Positions 1-8,652 of a stretch of 64,000 nt of DNA are shown here, piece by piece. The DNA is from Bdellovibrio bacteriovorus (GTDB lineage Bacteria > Bdellovibrionota > Bdellovibrionia > Bdellovibrionales > Bdellovibrionaceae). The notes under the pieces were generated by a model. It saw only the letters and a list, made by a program, of their open reading frames with translations, was not told the DNA's origin and made no database searches. Positions within the stretch are counted from its first letter, which is position 1, and the number at the start of each line of letters is the position of its first letter. The stretch lies in the NCBI RefSeq assembly GCF_001592735.1, contig NZ_LUKE01000001.1, positions 372,001 through 436,000 of the forward strand. Direction: 5' to 3'. The position numbers were made by a program, and so were the translations under genes.

Positions 1-1
1 C

Positions 2-1504
2 GCGTGGACAGACGCCGACGAAGCGCGTTTTTCTCAATTCGTAGAGAGCATCTATGAATCCGGTTGCAACACTGTTCCAAAATGTATGAGCGGTAAAGGA
101 AACTGGTATCGTGATAAAGATCCCGCAGGAATGGTTTGGTATGCGGACTGCGGTCGCTTTCCTTACCTATTACGCTCTTATTTCGCTTTCCATAACGGAC
201 TTCCGTTTCAGGCTGCGGTCACCGCACAAAAACGTGATCCTTCCGATAAAGGCGAAATCAAATACGCGGCTAAAGGGACTTACATCGCCCAACGTCGCGC
301 CGTTAAATCTGGAACAAACGGTTACCAATTCGTCCGTTCAACGGTTGAAAGTGTTTACTCTGCCGTGTTCCGTGTTGATTCACGCTTAGATGTTGATTCA
401 GGGGTATTCTCTGACTTCTATCACGTGGCTATTAATCGTAAAAACATCCGTCCAGGGACGGTGGTTTATGATCCAAATGGTCACATCGCGACCGTCGCGA
501 AAATTCAAGATTCAGGAAAAATCATTCTTTTAGATTCTCATCCAGACAACTCTGTTTCTCGCGTTGTTTACACGGGGGCATTCCAAGCTCGTTCCATGGC
601 GCAAGGTGGTGGCTTTAAAAATTGGAGACCGGTGAGAATTTCTGGCGGTAAAACTGTCACGGCGTCTAACGCCAATTCTCCTGGATTTTCTTTAGAGCAA
701 TTCGTGGGTGACCAACCAAACTCAGGGGGTTTCTCAACAGCTAAATGGAGCACATCTGAAGGCATCTTACCTTCTTCACGTTACCTTGACGTCGTTCGGG
801 CACGCATGAGCTTGGGCGCTGTGAAATATCGTCCTATTCAAGAGATTCAGTCCGAAGTCGCAAATATCTGTTTGATGATGCAAGACCGCATTGATTCCGT
901 CCAAGCGGCGATCAACAAAGGTATCGACAGCAAATCGATGCCAAACGGTCGTTTGCCCGACAATATCTATGGAACATCTGGCGAATGGGAAGAGTACTCA
1001 ACTCCATCCCGCGATGCGCGCTTAAAAACCGCCGTGGCAGAAATGTACAGCGACGTCGTTCGTATGTACAAACTGTACCAAGCTCGTGATGCAAAAGTGA
1101 TCTATGACGGTAACGATATCGTAGGTGACATGCTAAATGCTTACGATCGCGCCGCGAATGAGTGCCAGTTGTCTTACAAAAAATCGGATGGCCGTACACA
1201 ATACTTAACTTATCAAGATTTTGTAGAACGCCTGTACGCGATGTCTTTCGACCCGTATCACTGCGTGGAACAACGTATGGGTGCGACTTCGGGAGCTGAG
1301 CTTGCGAGCTGCAACCAATCATCATCTAAAGATGAGTGGTATAAAGCCGAACAAAGCATCCGCAATTCTTTAAACCGCCCGTATGAAACAAAAATGGGTT
1401 GGTCCGTAGATCAACTTAAAGCCGGTGCTGCCATCTCTGCAGGTGTTGGCGTGAAAGAACAAACTCCACTGAATGTCAGAGCTTTCTTAAGATCTGTTCG
1501 CTAG
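2..1504 (+). CDS. Exported-protein-like gene with NlpC/P60-like features, 5' end outside the window
   Basis: The reading frame is open back to base 2, so the ATG at 86 is internal and the gene starts before the window. At least 500 residues are encoded. Counting from the internal Met, a Cys in WYADCGRFPYLL is followed about 110 residues later by a His in GTVVYDPNGHIATV and then by LLDSHPDNS. The order Cys then GHxxxV resembles papain-fold NlpC/P60 or CHAP hydrolases that cut peptidoglycan peptides, but I cannot confirm the family. The C-terminal half is rich in charged helices and has four Cys that could form disulfides. The next gene, 65 bases downstream on the same strand, is an exported cysteine protease, which suits a role outside the cytoplasm. 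No signal peptide can be seen because the start is missing. Confidence 0.75.
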   Translation, partial: AWTDADEARFSQFVESIYESGCNTVPKCMSGKGNWYRDKDPAGMVWYADCGRFPYLLRSYFAFHNGLPFQAAVTAQKRDPSDKGEIKYAAKGTYIAQRRAVKSGTNGYQFVRSTVESVYSAVFRVDSRLDVDSGVFSDFYHVAINRKNIRPGTVVYDPNGHIATVAKIQDSGKIILLDSHPDNSVSRVVYTGAFQARSMAQGGGFKNWRPVRISGGKTVTASNANSPGFSLEQFVGDQPNSGGFSTAKWSTSEGILPSSRYLDVVRARMSLGAVKYRPIQEIQSEVANICLMMQDRIDSVQAAINKGIDSKSMPNGRLPDNIYGTSGEWEEYSTPSRDARLKTAVAEMYSDVVRMYKLYQARDAKVIYDGNDIVGDMLNAYDRAANECQLSYKKSDGRTQYLTYQDFVERLYAMSFDPYHCVEQRMGATSGAELASCNQSSSKDEWYKAEQSIRNSLNRPYETKMGWSVDQLKAGAAISAGVGVKEQTPLNVRAFLRSVR

Positions 1505-1533
1505 GACAAATCTAGACTCAAAATGAGATCCCG

Positions 1534-1565
1534 GACCTCCGAAAGGTATTCAAACCTCGGAGGTT
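1534..1565 (+). promoter_or_regulatory. Leader hairpin covering the Shine-Dalgarno of the papain-like protease gene
   Basis: ACCTCCG at 1535-1541 pairs with CGGAGGT at 1558-1564, and inside that AGGT (1544-1547) pairs with ACCT (1554-1557) around a six-base loop. The 3' arm contains GGAGG (1559-1563), which is the ribosome binding site six bases before the GTG start at 1570. Folding would therefore hide the binding site. There is no T-run after the stem, so a simple terminator for the gene ending at 1504 is less likely. Regulation is inferred. Confidence 0.5.
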
Positions 1566-1569
1566 CCCG

Positions 1570-2847
1570 GTGAGACTCATAACCACTTTGTGTCTTTTGC
1601 TTTTTGTTGCACCTTTCTCTTGGGCCGAAGTCGACTCTATCAAAGTTCTAAATAAAAAAATCCAAGACTCCCAAGGCCAATGGGTGGCCGGACGAACGTC
1701 CGTCAGTGATCTGTCATGGGCTGAAAAGCGCGCCATGATGGATTCGTCTTTATTGCCTCATCCTGAAGTGCAATTTGAAATTCCCGACGAAGGCATCAAA
1801 GCCTTTGCCACTCCGATATCTATTGACTGGAGAAACAAAGACGGCAAAAGCTGGCTCACCCCTATTCGCCATCAAGGTTCCTGTGGCAGCTGCCTGGCAT
1901 TTGCCGCCACCGCGACCCTAGAAGCTCAATATAAAATCACGCAAAACAAGTCCTATAAACTTTCACCTCAGTTCCTATTTTCATGCGGGGGTGGCGTTTG
2001 CAAAAAGGGCTGGTATCCAAATCAAGCCGCTAAGTTTTTGCTAAATACCGGCGTCACGGATGAATCCTGTTTGCCTTACATGTCCAGCGGAGGCTCGGAT
2101 ATTTCGTGCTCACGCGCGTGCGGTGACTCCAGCAAGCGTGCGGTGAAGATTTCGTCTTTCAGTCTGCCTACGGACAATGCTCGCAATCTTAGCGCCATTC
2201 GCGAGGCCTTACAGCGGGGTCCGTTAGTGACGACCATGGCCGCTTACAATGATTTTATGAATTATCGCGGCGGGATTTATAAACGCGTTTCAAACAGCTT
2301 AGTCGGTGGCCACGCCATCGTCATCATTGGGTATAACGACAAGGACCGCTATTTAATCATCCGCAACAGCTGGGGCACAAGCTGGGGTGAACGTGGTTAT
2401 GGGCGTATTTCCTATGACGATACTTCAGGCATTGGCGCCACCACCTGGAAATACGAAGTGCCTAAAGCCAAGGTCTTTGACTTGCCAATACTAAATGCGA
2501 GCCTTGATTTCCAGGTAGAAAAAGAAGCCCTCAGCGGGCGCCAACCGGCCGGAAATCTGGCCGAGCCAGACTTTATGCTCACCGCACCCGTTCCCTCAAA
2601 AAATGCCACGGATTCCTTTGAGCTGACCTTAAAAAACCTTTCCGGCTTTAACGGAGAGATCACCTTCCATCAGCGCCATGAAGGGATTGAAAAAACCATT
2701 CAGCTAAACTCTCCCGCCACCGAGTTAAAAATACGTCTGAATTCAAATCTCTTAGCCGCAGGTGATTGGGAATTTTACGTCAGCGCTAAAGACTCTGCTG
2801 GCCGAGTTATCACCTCTGAAAAACATGTGCTCACAATGGAGCCCTAA
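1570..2847 (+). CDS. Exported papain-like (C1A family) cysteine protease
   Basis: A papain-fold endopeptidase of 425 residues. Residues 1-19 form a signal peptide ending near SWA-EV. The catalytic residues are clear: Gln102 and Cys108 in HQGSCGSCLAFA, His248 in GGHAIVIIGY and Asn266 in IRNSWGTSWGERGYG. The region from about 20 to 80 is short for a classical inhibitory propeptide but may serve that role. Residues 290-425 are an extra, probably beta-rich domain beyond the protease core. The start is GTG at 1570, chosen because GGAGG lies six bases upstream and the signal peptide follows directly. A strong terminator follows at 2878. It probably acts in the periplasm or outside the cell; the substrate is unknown. 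Confidence 0.93.
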   Translation: MRLITTLCLLLFVAPFSWAEVDSIKVLNKKIQDSQGQWVAGRTSVSDLSWAEKRAMMDSSLLPHPEVQFEIPDEGIKAFATPISIDWRNKDGKSWLTPIRHQGSCGSCLAFAATATLEAQYKITQNKSYKLSPQFLFSCGGGVCKKGWYPNQAAKFLLNTGVTDESCLPYMSSGGSDISCSRACGDSSKRAVKISSFSLPTDNARNLSAIREALQRGPLVTTMAAYNDFMNYRGGIYKRVSNSLVGGHAIVIIGYNDKDRYLIIRNSWGTSWGERGYGRISYDDTSGIGATTWKYEVPKAKVFDLPILNASLDFQVEKEALSGRQPAGNLAEPDFMLTAPVPSKNATDSFELTLKNLSGFNGEITFHQRHEGIEKTIQLNSPATELKIRLNSNLLAAGDWEFYVSAKDSAGRVITSEKHVLTMEP

Positions 2848-2877
2848 AAGGTCCTATTGCCAAGTTTTTAGACGAAG

Positions 2878-2912
2878 TGCCCTTGAAGGTTACCTCAAGG
2901 GCATTTTATTCT
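2878..2912 (+). terminator. Rho-independent terminator after the cysteine protease gene
   Basis: TGCCCTTGA (2878-2886) and TCAAGGGCA (2895-2903) form a nine-base-pair stem with an eight-base loop. The stem is followed by TTTTATT. Confidence 0.85.
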
Positions 2913-2983
2913 TGTCGAAAATCCTGACAGTTTAAATAGTCTGGTGTTCAGTGTATAAATTCCCCTATCACGAGGAGAATCGT

Positions 2984-3883
2984 ATGCGCGTTCTTGGTCT
3001 TTTGGCTTCTTTAAGTCTGTCTGTTTTCGCGACTTCCGCGCAGGCCGCAGCACTGAACGAACAAGTCGTTCAAAAAATCGTCGCCCAAGGGGTCCCCGCT
3101 GATGCCGTTGATAGACTTTCAAAATTCTTAGGTGAAAACGAGGGGCGTAGCTTTTCTCAGTCTGTTTACACTTGCGCCGGTAAAGATCCCAACAGCATCC
3201 GTCCTTGCGAAGAAAACAAACGCACCTTGACCACTCGTGATGTGAAGTTGGAAAATCCTTCTTTTGTCGCCATCGTTGATTTTTCCATGCCTTCCACGGA
3301 AAGAAGATTTTTTCTTATCAACACCCAGACTGGTGAAGTGAATAAGTACTTAAGCTCTCACGGCGTGGGCACCAGCCGTTCGAATTACGCTTCCCGCTTT
3401 AGCAACACCAAAGATTCACGCCAAACTTCGTTGGGTATTTATCTTGGAGGAGGAATTTACCAAGGTCATTACGGCAACACCCTGCGGATGTATGGTCTGC
3501 AAACTTCCAATGATCAAGGTTATAACCGGGACATCGTTTTACATGGCGCTTGGTACGTTGGTGAAGACTTTATCAAATCTATCAATCCAAATACCAAACA
3601 GCCTTTCGGTCGTATCGGTCACAGCTGGGGGTGCCCCGCTGTCGGCTTGGGCGTGATTGAAAAACTGGCCAACGCTCTTAAAGATGGTGGCGTGATCATG
3701 CACTACCACCCCCGCTTGATGGAAGAAGCTTTAAAAGGCCGCGAAGTGATCGATCCCGAACAACCGTTTATGGGCAATATTCCCGTGCCGACACCACGCC
3801 CAGATCAACCAGATCAAACGGATCGCGTGCAACCCCCCGTTTCAGAAACAAACGAAGCTGCGGTCGCGGCGGCGCAACCGTAA
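2984..3883 (+). CDS. Exported murein L,D-transpeptidase-like protein (YkuD_2 type)
   Basis: Encodes 299 residues with a signal peptide ending at AQA-AA near residue 21. The catalytic region has His187 (IVLHGAWYVG) and the Cys217 motif in GHSWGCPAVG, which matches the SxGCxR/A active site of the L,D-transpeptidase catalytic-domain family. Such enzymes make or remove 3-3 crosslinks or attach proteins in peptidoglycan. The C-terminal 40 residues are Pro- and Gln-rich and probably unstructured. A longer frame begins at 2951, but the ATG at 2984 has GAGGAG upstream and starts the signal peptide, so I chose it. The gene stands alone between a terminator and a converging small gene. In a predator it could remodel its own or prey wall; that is inference. 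Confidence 0.9.
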   Translation: MRVLGLLASLSLSVFATSAQAAALNEQVVQKIVAQGVPADAVDRLSKFLGENEGRSFSQSVYTCAGKDPNSIRPCEENKRTLTTRDVKLENPSFVAIVDFSMPSTERRFFLINTQTGEVNKYLSSHGVGTSRSNYASRFSNTKDSRQTSLGIYLGGGIYQGHYGNTLRMYGLQTSNDQGYNRDIVLHGAWYVGEDFIKSINPNTKQPFGRIGHSWGCPAVGLGVIEKLANALKDGGVIMHYHPRLMEEALKGREVIDPEQPFMGNIPVPTPRPDQPDQTDRVQPPVSETNEAAVAAAQP

Positions 3884-3888
3884 TCTTC

Positions 3889-4083
3889 CTAATGATGATA
3901 TCCCGCTGGCGAAAAATTCGGCGGGTCACTCGCCGGAAAAGATTCATCCAAAGTTTCGTCGACCTGGTTGTCGGTGGACTCGCGTAATTCACGCATTTTT
4001 TTTGAGTATTTTTGCGACTCTAATCGCTTTTCCATTCTATGCGCCACATACAGACCTGCGGCTAGAAACATGAGAAATTTCAT
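3889..4083 (-). CDS. Small protein with a DESFPASDPP motif
   Basis: A 64-residue protein with a hydrophobic N-terminus (MKFLMFLAAGLYVAH), a short charged helix, and the C-terminal motif ETLDESFPASDPPNFSPAG. The DESFPASDPP motif recurs in many small uncharacterised proteobacterial proteins. The frame stays open upstream to 4200, but GGAGG (4090-4094, complement) seven bases before the ATG at 4083 fixes this start. It converges with the L,D-transpeptidase gene, with stop codons five bases apart, and is divergent from the acidic protein gene at 4275. Function is unknown. Confidence 0.75.
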   Translation of the reverse strand: MKFLMFLAAGLYVAHRMEKRLESQKYSKKMRELRESTDNQVDETLDESFPASDPPNFSPAGYHH

Positions 4084-4212
4084 AGCTAACCTCCAGTTAG
4101 TCACCCGTCTTATTATCCCATTGTTCAAACCCTCCACAAGGGTCTGAACAAAAAAGCAAAACGCCCCCGTTGCTGTCTGACAATCCCTTTCAAAATACAT
4201 GTGAATAGGGCC

Positions 4213-4241
4213 TTTCAGCCGGTGGAGTTTATTTTTATAAT
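4213..4241 (+). promoter_or_regulatory. Candidate sigma-70 promoter for the gene at 4275
   Basis: A perfect TATAAT lies at 4236-4241. A weak -35 (TTTCAG, 4213-4218) stands 17 bases upstream. It lies in the divergent interval between 4083 and 4275. Confidence 0.45.
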
Positions 4242-4274
4242 GATTGTGGACCTAACACATTCTAGGAGGATGTT

Positions 4275-4802
4275 ATGGCTGCAGATAAAGAACGGGTCGA
4301 AGTTCCAGAATTCACTCAGACTAAATGGGGAGAAGCATCCGAGGACAGCATGGATGAAAAAGACATTCTGCATGATCAAGATGTGACTGCTCGCGGACTT
4401 TCCGCTGAAGACGACGAGAACATGGGAGCTCACACTCGTTCCCTTGAAGCCCTTGAAGACGAACCAGATGAATTCATGCAAGGTGATATCGACGTCAAAG
4501 AACAAATGGATCGCACCGCAGATGCCATGGACACTTCCTTACGGGGCCTGCAAAGCCAAGCCACCGAAGACAGTCCACGCACCGAATTAGGGGCCTCGTT
4601 TAAGTATACTCCGGGCGGGATCGAAGAGGTTGAACAGAAAACCGATGAGTATTTAGCGACTCACGCGAAACCTTCTAAGAAAAAAGCGGACAAAAAACCC
4701 GAACCACCGAAACCTTCCACCGAAGTTTCAATGGAAGAAGATCCAGAAGATTTAAGCGATTTTGATGAACCAAAAATGAACGGTCACGATCGCATTCACT
4801 GA
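4275..4802 (+). CDS. Hypothetical acidic hydrophilic protein
   Basis: Encodes 175 residues with no signal peptide or membrane segment. It is very rich in Glu and Asp, with a Lys/Pro-rich stretch near residues 136-155 (KPSKKKADKKPEPPKP) and another acidic tail. The composition suggests an intrinsically disordered cytosolic protein. TAGGAGGA stands about seven bases before the ATG. It converges with the hybrid histidine kinase gene, with only four bases between the stop codons. No family is recognised and no function can be assigned. Confidence 0.7.
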   Translation: MAADKERVEVPEFTQTKWGEASEDSMDEKDILHDQDVTARGLSAEDDENMGAHTRSLEALEDEPDEFMQGDIDVKEQMDRTADAMDTSLRGLQSQATEDSPRTELGASFKYTPGGIEEVEQKTDEYLATHAKPSKKKADKKPEPPKPSTEVSMEEDPEDLSDFDEPKMNGHDRIH

Positions 4803-4806
4803 GATT

Positions 4807-6819
4807 TTAAGTTGTTTGGGGGGCCGTCAATCGGCCCAGTTGTTGAATCAAATCACGACGGCGCATGGGTTTACTCATGTGCACGTCAAATCCCGAAGAC
4901 AAACAACGCGTTTGCTCCTCTAACATGGCATTGGCCGTTAAAGCGATCACCAGGCCCTTATATCCCAACGCGCGCAGCTCTTGCACCGCTTGACACCCGT
5001 CTTTTATCGGCATTTGGACATCCATCAAGATCACATCAAATGAATCAGTTAAAGCGGCCTGAACGCCTTCTTCACCATTGCTGGCTAAAATCGTGACGGC
5101 CCCGGCGTCTTCTAAAGTTCTTTTTAAAAGAGCTTGAATGTCACTAGAATCCTCAACCACCAAAATTTTTCGTCCTCGTAAGACCTGACTTAAATCTTCT
5201 TCCTGAGCTTCGGGAGATAAAGTCGATGAATCGATCGTTTTAAATTCGGCTTCTTCAATAGGTTCGGCGGTGATGGTCAACACAAAGGTGCTGCCCGCAT
5301 TGACATCTGATTCTTTCAAAACCAGATCTCCGCCTAAGTGACGCGCGAGGCCCCGGGACAATGCTAAACCCAAGCCCGTTCCGCCGAATTGACGTGTGCG
5401 TGACATGTCAACCTGACTGAAGGGTTGAAAAAGTAAGGACGTCTGATCCGCCGCAATGCCCACGCCCGAATCTTGGATTTCAAAAATAATTCTGTTTTCA
5501 CGCGGAAATTGCCGCGCCATTTTCATGCGCACAAAACCCGAAGGTGTGAATTTTACGGCATTGCCTAAGACATTGATAAGCACCTGGGAAAGCCTTGTTT
5601 CATCCGTGGCGATATAACGAGGCAGCGAACCTTCGATCACAAGTTCAAGGCAAAGTCCTTTGCTTTGGGCCTTATCACAAATTGAAGCATGCACATTGTG
5701 CAAAAGATTTTGCAAATCGACTTTTTCTATTTTGATATCTAGATGCCCCACTTCGACTTTCGATAGATCTAAAATATCGTCAATCAAACGCAAGAGGTGC
5801 CCACCGTTGGTACGAATACGATCCGCCCAATCTGTGCGATCTAATTGCGCCGAGGGGGCGGCGATCAATAAATCCGCAAAACCTAAAACGGCGCCCAGAG
5901 GTGTGCGGATTTCATGGCTCACGTTGGCTAAGAAATGGGTCTTAGCGCGATTGGCGGCTTCGGCTTCATTTTTAAGTTCTTCAAGGCGTTTATATAAAAG
6001 AGCTTTCTCTAAATTAATTCCCACTTTATTGGAATACTCTTCTGCCATTAAAAGATCCATAGAATCAAACGGTGTTCGTTTTCCGGAACGTACCAAAGTC
6101 AAACTGCCAATCGTGGTTAGTCCCCGACGGATAGGCACGCAGATGTACGATGCAAAACCCAAATGTTGCAACAGGTGAAGGGCTCGATGGGATGAAATCG
6201 AAGACTTTAAAGTTTCCACGTCCACCAGGCCTCGGAAAACCGCAAACCCAGACCGAATGACTCGCAATGGATTTAACATGGCATCAGGATTTTCAGGTTT
6301 AATAGAAACATACTCTTGCAATAAGTACGTCATCACAGGATCCATGTGTGCACTTACACCCGGCCCCACATTCAACTCAGGAATAAGATCGATACGGCAC
6401 CAATCACAGATGTCTCTGACGGCGACTTGGGCGGCCTCTTTTAAAGACTCTTCCGCTTTTAAGGCGATATCTGGAGGACCATCCAGCGACTTCAGCGTAT
6501 TGGCAAAAAACGAAAGCACTCTTTGCAGATACAGCTCTTCGCGGGAATCACGTAAAGAAATAAGGACCACATCGTCAACTTCAAGACGGGTTTTATGAAA
6601 TCTTAGAAGTTGCGAAATTCCATAAGGAAGAAGTTGTACAACATCATTCCAATATTTTCCGATAACACGGTTTTTGGGTAAGTTTAAAAGTCTCGAGGCT
6701 GCTTCATTAATATTGATAACGCGTTCATCCGAGCGCGCAAAAACCAACGGGTGAGGAATAGCCTCAAACGTCTTTCCCCATAATTCACTCGATATTTCAT
6801 CTGTTAGCGAACCGCGCAT
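4807..6819 (-). CDS. Hybrid sensor histidine kinase with PAS, GAF and receiver domains
   Basis: A cytosolic two-component protein of 670 residues. The order is PAS-like (about 10-75), GAF-like (about 110-275), a coiled linker (275-295), HisKA with phospho-accepting His302 in ANVSHEIRTPLG, and an HATPase domain. The HATPase domain has the N box at Asn420, DSGVG at 450-454 and GGTGLGLA at 479-486. A receiver domain from about 550 follows, with VVEDSSD and phospho-accepting Asp600 in VILMDVQMPIKDG. There are no transmembrane segments, so the signal is probably intracellular. The next phosphorelay partner is not in this window. AGGGTGA precedes the ATG. The gene is monocistronic and converges with the acidic-protein gene. 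Confidence 0.95.
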   Translation of the reverse strand: MRGSLTDEISSELWGKTFEAIPHPLVFARSDERVININEAASRLLNLPKNRVIGKYWNDVVQLLPYGISQLLRFHKTRLEVDDVVLISLRDSREELYLQRVLSFFANTLKSLDGPPDIALKAEESLKEAAQVAVRDICDWCRIDLIPELNVGPGVSAHMDPVMTYLLQEYVSIKPENPDAMLNPLRVIRSGFAVFRGLVDVETLKSSISSHRALHLLQHLGFASYICVPIRRGLTTIGSLTLVRSGKRTPFDSMDLLMAEEYSNKVGINLEKALLYKRLEELKNEAEAANRAKTHFLANVSHEIRTPLGAVLGFADLLIAAPSAQLDRTDWADRIRTNGGHLLRLIDDILDLSKVEVGHLDIKIEKVDLQNLLHNVHASICDKAQSKGLCLELVIEGSLPRYIATDETRLSQVLINVLGNAVKFTPSGFVRMKMARQFPRENRIIFEIQDSGVGIAADQTSLLFQPFSQVDMSRTRQFGGTGLGLALSRGLARHLGGDLVLKESDVNAGSTFVLTITAEPIEEAEFKTIDSSTLSPEAQEEDLSQVLRGRKILVVEDSSDIQALLKRTLEDAGAVTILASNGEEGVQAALTDSFDVILMDVQMPIKDGCQAVQELRALGYKGLVIALTANAMLEEQTRCLSSGFDVHMSKPMRRRDLIQQLGRLTAPQTT

Positions 6820-6891
6820 TTAATCACCCTGATTTTTTTAGGGTATAAGCGACAAATTCAGATAAAACAATGTTTTGATTAGCAGGAAAGA

Positions 6892-7719
6892 TTACAACTT
6901 CACGGACTTATTTGCCGCACCGACGGTAAAGATTTTTTGTTCAGTCTTATCGACTAGATACGTTTTAAGAGCCGCGAGCACCAAAGAAAACGAAAGACCC
7001 ACTTCAATCTCTCCTTTGTCTGTACGCAATGACTTAAATTCACTCAAACTTTGCTTTGCCACCGTGATTCTCTGTAAAAAATAGGCGGCCGACAGGGTGT
7101 CTTGATCCCCGTATCTGTTTAAAAGGATATTACGAACCCCGGGGATTTTATGGGACTCATCCGGCTCCGCCGTAATCGTTTTAAGATTTTTATCTATTCC
7201 CTCACCGATCCCCCGCAGGGAATGCCCCGTGCCCACGGCACCGATCACCGCATCCATAGGTCCTAAAGTGTTTTTCACGGCATGACCGAAAGCATGATAA
7301 TGCCGACGCTTGCCTTCATCATAAAGCTGATTAAAACGAAAGAGTTCAGGCCGCATCGCCATCACCTGATCATATTTTTCATAGATCACAGACAAATCTT
7401 CCTGATGAACTTCGGCCCCATGCGCCTGCAATCGCGCCACGATATCTGCTGAAGCGGTCATGGGAACAAATAGCACGCAAGGCATACCTAACTGTCGACT
7501 GTAATAAGCCAGGGACAGGGCCGTGCTTCCAGCGCTGACCTCCGAAACACCTTTAAAACCCGCGCTTTTTAGTTTTTGCAACTGCTGAAGTTCGCCTAAG
7601 ACCATGTGGTCCTTAATAGAGCCCCCCGGATTTTCGCCTTCAAGCGAGGTGAAAATCCGATGGCCTTTTTCTAACCCCAAAGAACTCTCTAAAATTTCTA
7701 CGAAGCGCGGCTTTAACAT
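6892..7719 (-). CDS. PLP-dependent cysteine synthase/cystathionine beta-synthase-like enzyme
   Basis: Encodes 275 residues of fold-type II PLP enzyme. The PLP lysine is in GENPGGSIKDHM (about residue 36), the substrate-loop motif is SAGSTALSLAYY, and AVGTGHSLRG binds the cofactor phosphate. It is shorter than usual cysteine synthases (about 300 residues), mainly at the C-terminus. The substrate-loop sequence also differs from the TSGNT of CysK, so O-acetylserine may not be its natural substrate. Its ATG overlaps the stop of the upstream E1-like gene in TAATG, so the two are translationally coupled. In sulfur-carrier pathways such as CysM of mycobacteria, an E1-like enzyme feeds sulfur to a cysteine synthase. 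A similar link here is inference. Confidence 0.85.
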   Translation of the reverse strand: MLKPRFVEILESSLGLEKGHRIFTSLEGENPGGSIKDHMVLGELQQLQKLKSAGFKGVSEVSAGSTALSLAYYSRQLGMPCVLFVPMTASADIVARLQAHGAEVHQEDLSVIYEKYDQVMAMRPELFRFNQLYDEGKRRHYHAFGHAVKNTLGPMDAVIGAVGTGHSLRGIGEGIDKNLKTITAEPDESHKIPGVRNILLNRYGDQDTLSAAYFLQRITVAKQSLSEFKSLRTDKGEIEVGLSFSLVLAALKTYLVDKTEQKIFTVGAANKSVKL

Positions 7720-8561
7720 TAAGCGACCTTTTTTGTTTTCAAGTCACTTGGGATGTTTAAGAGGCGTACCTTATAGGAGGCTTCAAAAACGGTGGTTGAG
7801 GCATTGGCTAAATCCACAAAAATTCCTTGTGGCGACACCACGGCTTTGCCCAAGCCCACGATGTTTTTTGCAATCTCCGAAGCCGCCACCGCCGCCGAGG
7901 CCTCCCCTCCGGGAGTCACAAACGGAATATACCCAGAACGATCCATCGCATGGATCAGCTGCCCCCACATATAAGGAGGAACTTCAGGACAAATGAATCT
8001 TAAGTATCGAGACAAATTTTCTTCATACGGCAAATCCGGAGAAATCCCCGTCTGTTCGGCAAATGACGGAGTGCCTTTTTTAAAAACCACACAGCACCCC
8101 GTAAACCCTAAGGTCGCGGAAGTCACTACCGGGATTCCACGTTTGTGAGCCTCCATGTTTAAGGCAAGCTTATCATTCATGGCAAAAAGATCCACCACAT
8201 CCACGACCCAGTCGACACCTTCAAGAAATTCGCTTAAGTTTTCTTTTTTTACTCCGTCTTTAAAAACTTTGATCTTCACTTCGGGATTGATCGCCAGGGC
8301 TTCCTCCACCGAGCATTCGTCTTTACGCATGCCAATGGTTGTTTCTTTGGCCATACGCTGACGATTGATATTTGTACGTTCAAAAGTATCTGGATCCGCG
8401 ATATGAAAATTTTCAAATCCCATTCTTACTAAATTGATGAAAATAGATCCACCAAGTCCCAAGCCCCCGATAGCGACTTTGGTTTTTTTAAATTTATAAA
8501 CTTGCTCTTTGGTAAAGATTCCGATGCTGCGCAAAATTCTTTCGTCATATTTATTGTTCAT
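7719..8561 (-). CDS. E1-like adenylating enzyme (ThiF/MoeB/HesA superfamily)
   Basis: A 280-residue single-domain protein. It has a Rossmann glycine motif GGLGLGGS at about 33-40, an acidic residue plus TNINRQ at about 64-69 (the ATP-binding NxxRQ element), and VDWVVDVVDLF as the later nucleotide-contact strand. The paired CxxC zinc motifs usual in MoeB/ThiF are not evident; the Cys present are a CC pair and isolated ones. E1-like enzymes adenylate the C-terminal glycine of a ubiquitin-like sulfur carrier, or other carboxylates such as those of tRNA or peptides. No carrier protein ending in GG is visible nearby. It is the first gene of a two-gene operon with the PLP enzyme and diverges from the gene at 8653. 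Confidence 0.88.
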   Translation of the reverse strand: MNNKYDERILRSIGIFTKEQVYKFKKTKVAIGGLGLGGSIFINLVRMGFENFHIADPDTFERTNINRQRMAKETTIGMRKDECSVEEALAINPEVKIKVFKDGVKKENLSEFLEGVDWVVDVVDLFAMNDKLALNMEAHKRGIPVVTSATLGFTGCCVVFKKGTPSFAEQTGISPDLPYEENLSRYLRFICPEVPPYMWGQLIHAMDRSGYIPFVTPGGEASAAVAASEIAKNIVGLGKAVVSPQGIFVDLANASTTVFEASYKVRLLNIPSDLKTKKVA

Positions 8562-8652
8562 AAAATCTCCCTATTTTTTTATCAAACTCTTTATTATTTA
8601 CGGAAGATGTCCGATAAAATTAAAGACTAGAAAAAATCCAGGAGAAACCTTA

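Noticed and set aside
912-1325. 137-residue reverse frame inside the first gene
   Set aside because: Antisense shadow with Arg/His/Cys-rich composition and no start signal.
86-1504. ATG at 86 as the start of the first gene
   Set aside because: The same frame is open to base 2 with sensible residues, so the start lies before the window.
4215-4505. Reverse frame opposite the acidic-protein gene
   Set aside because: Mirror of the acidic codons; no independent support.
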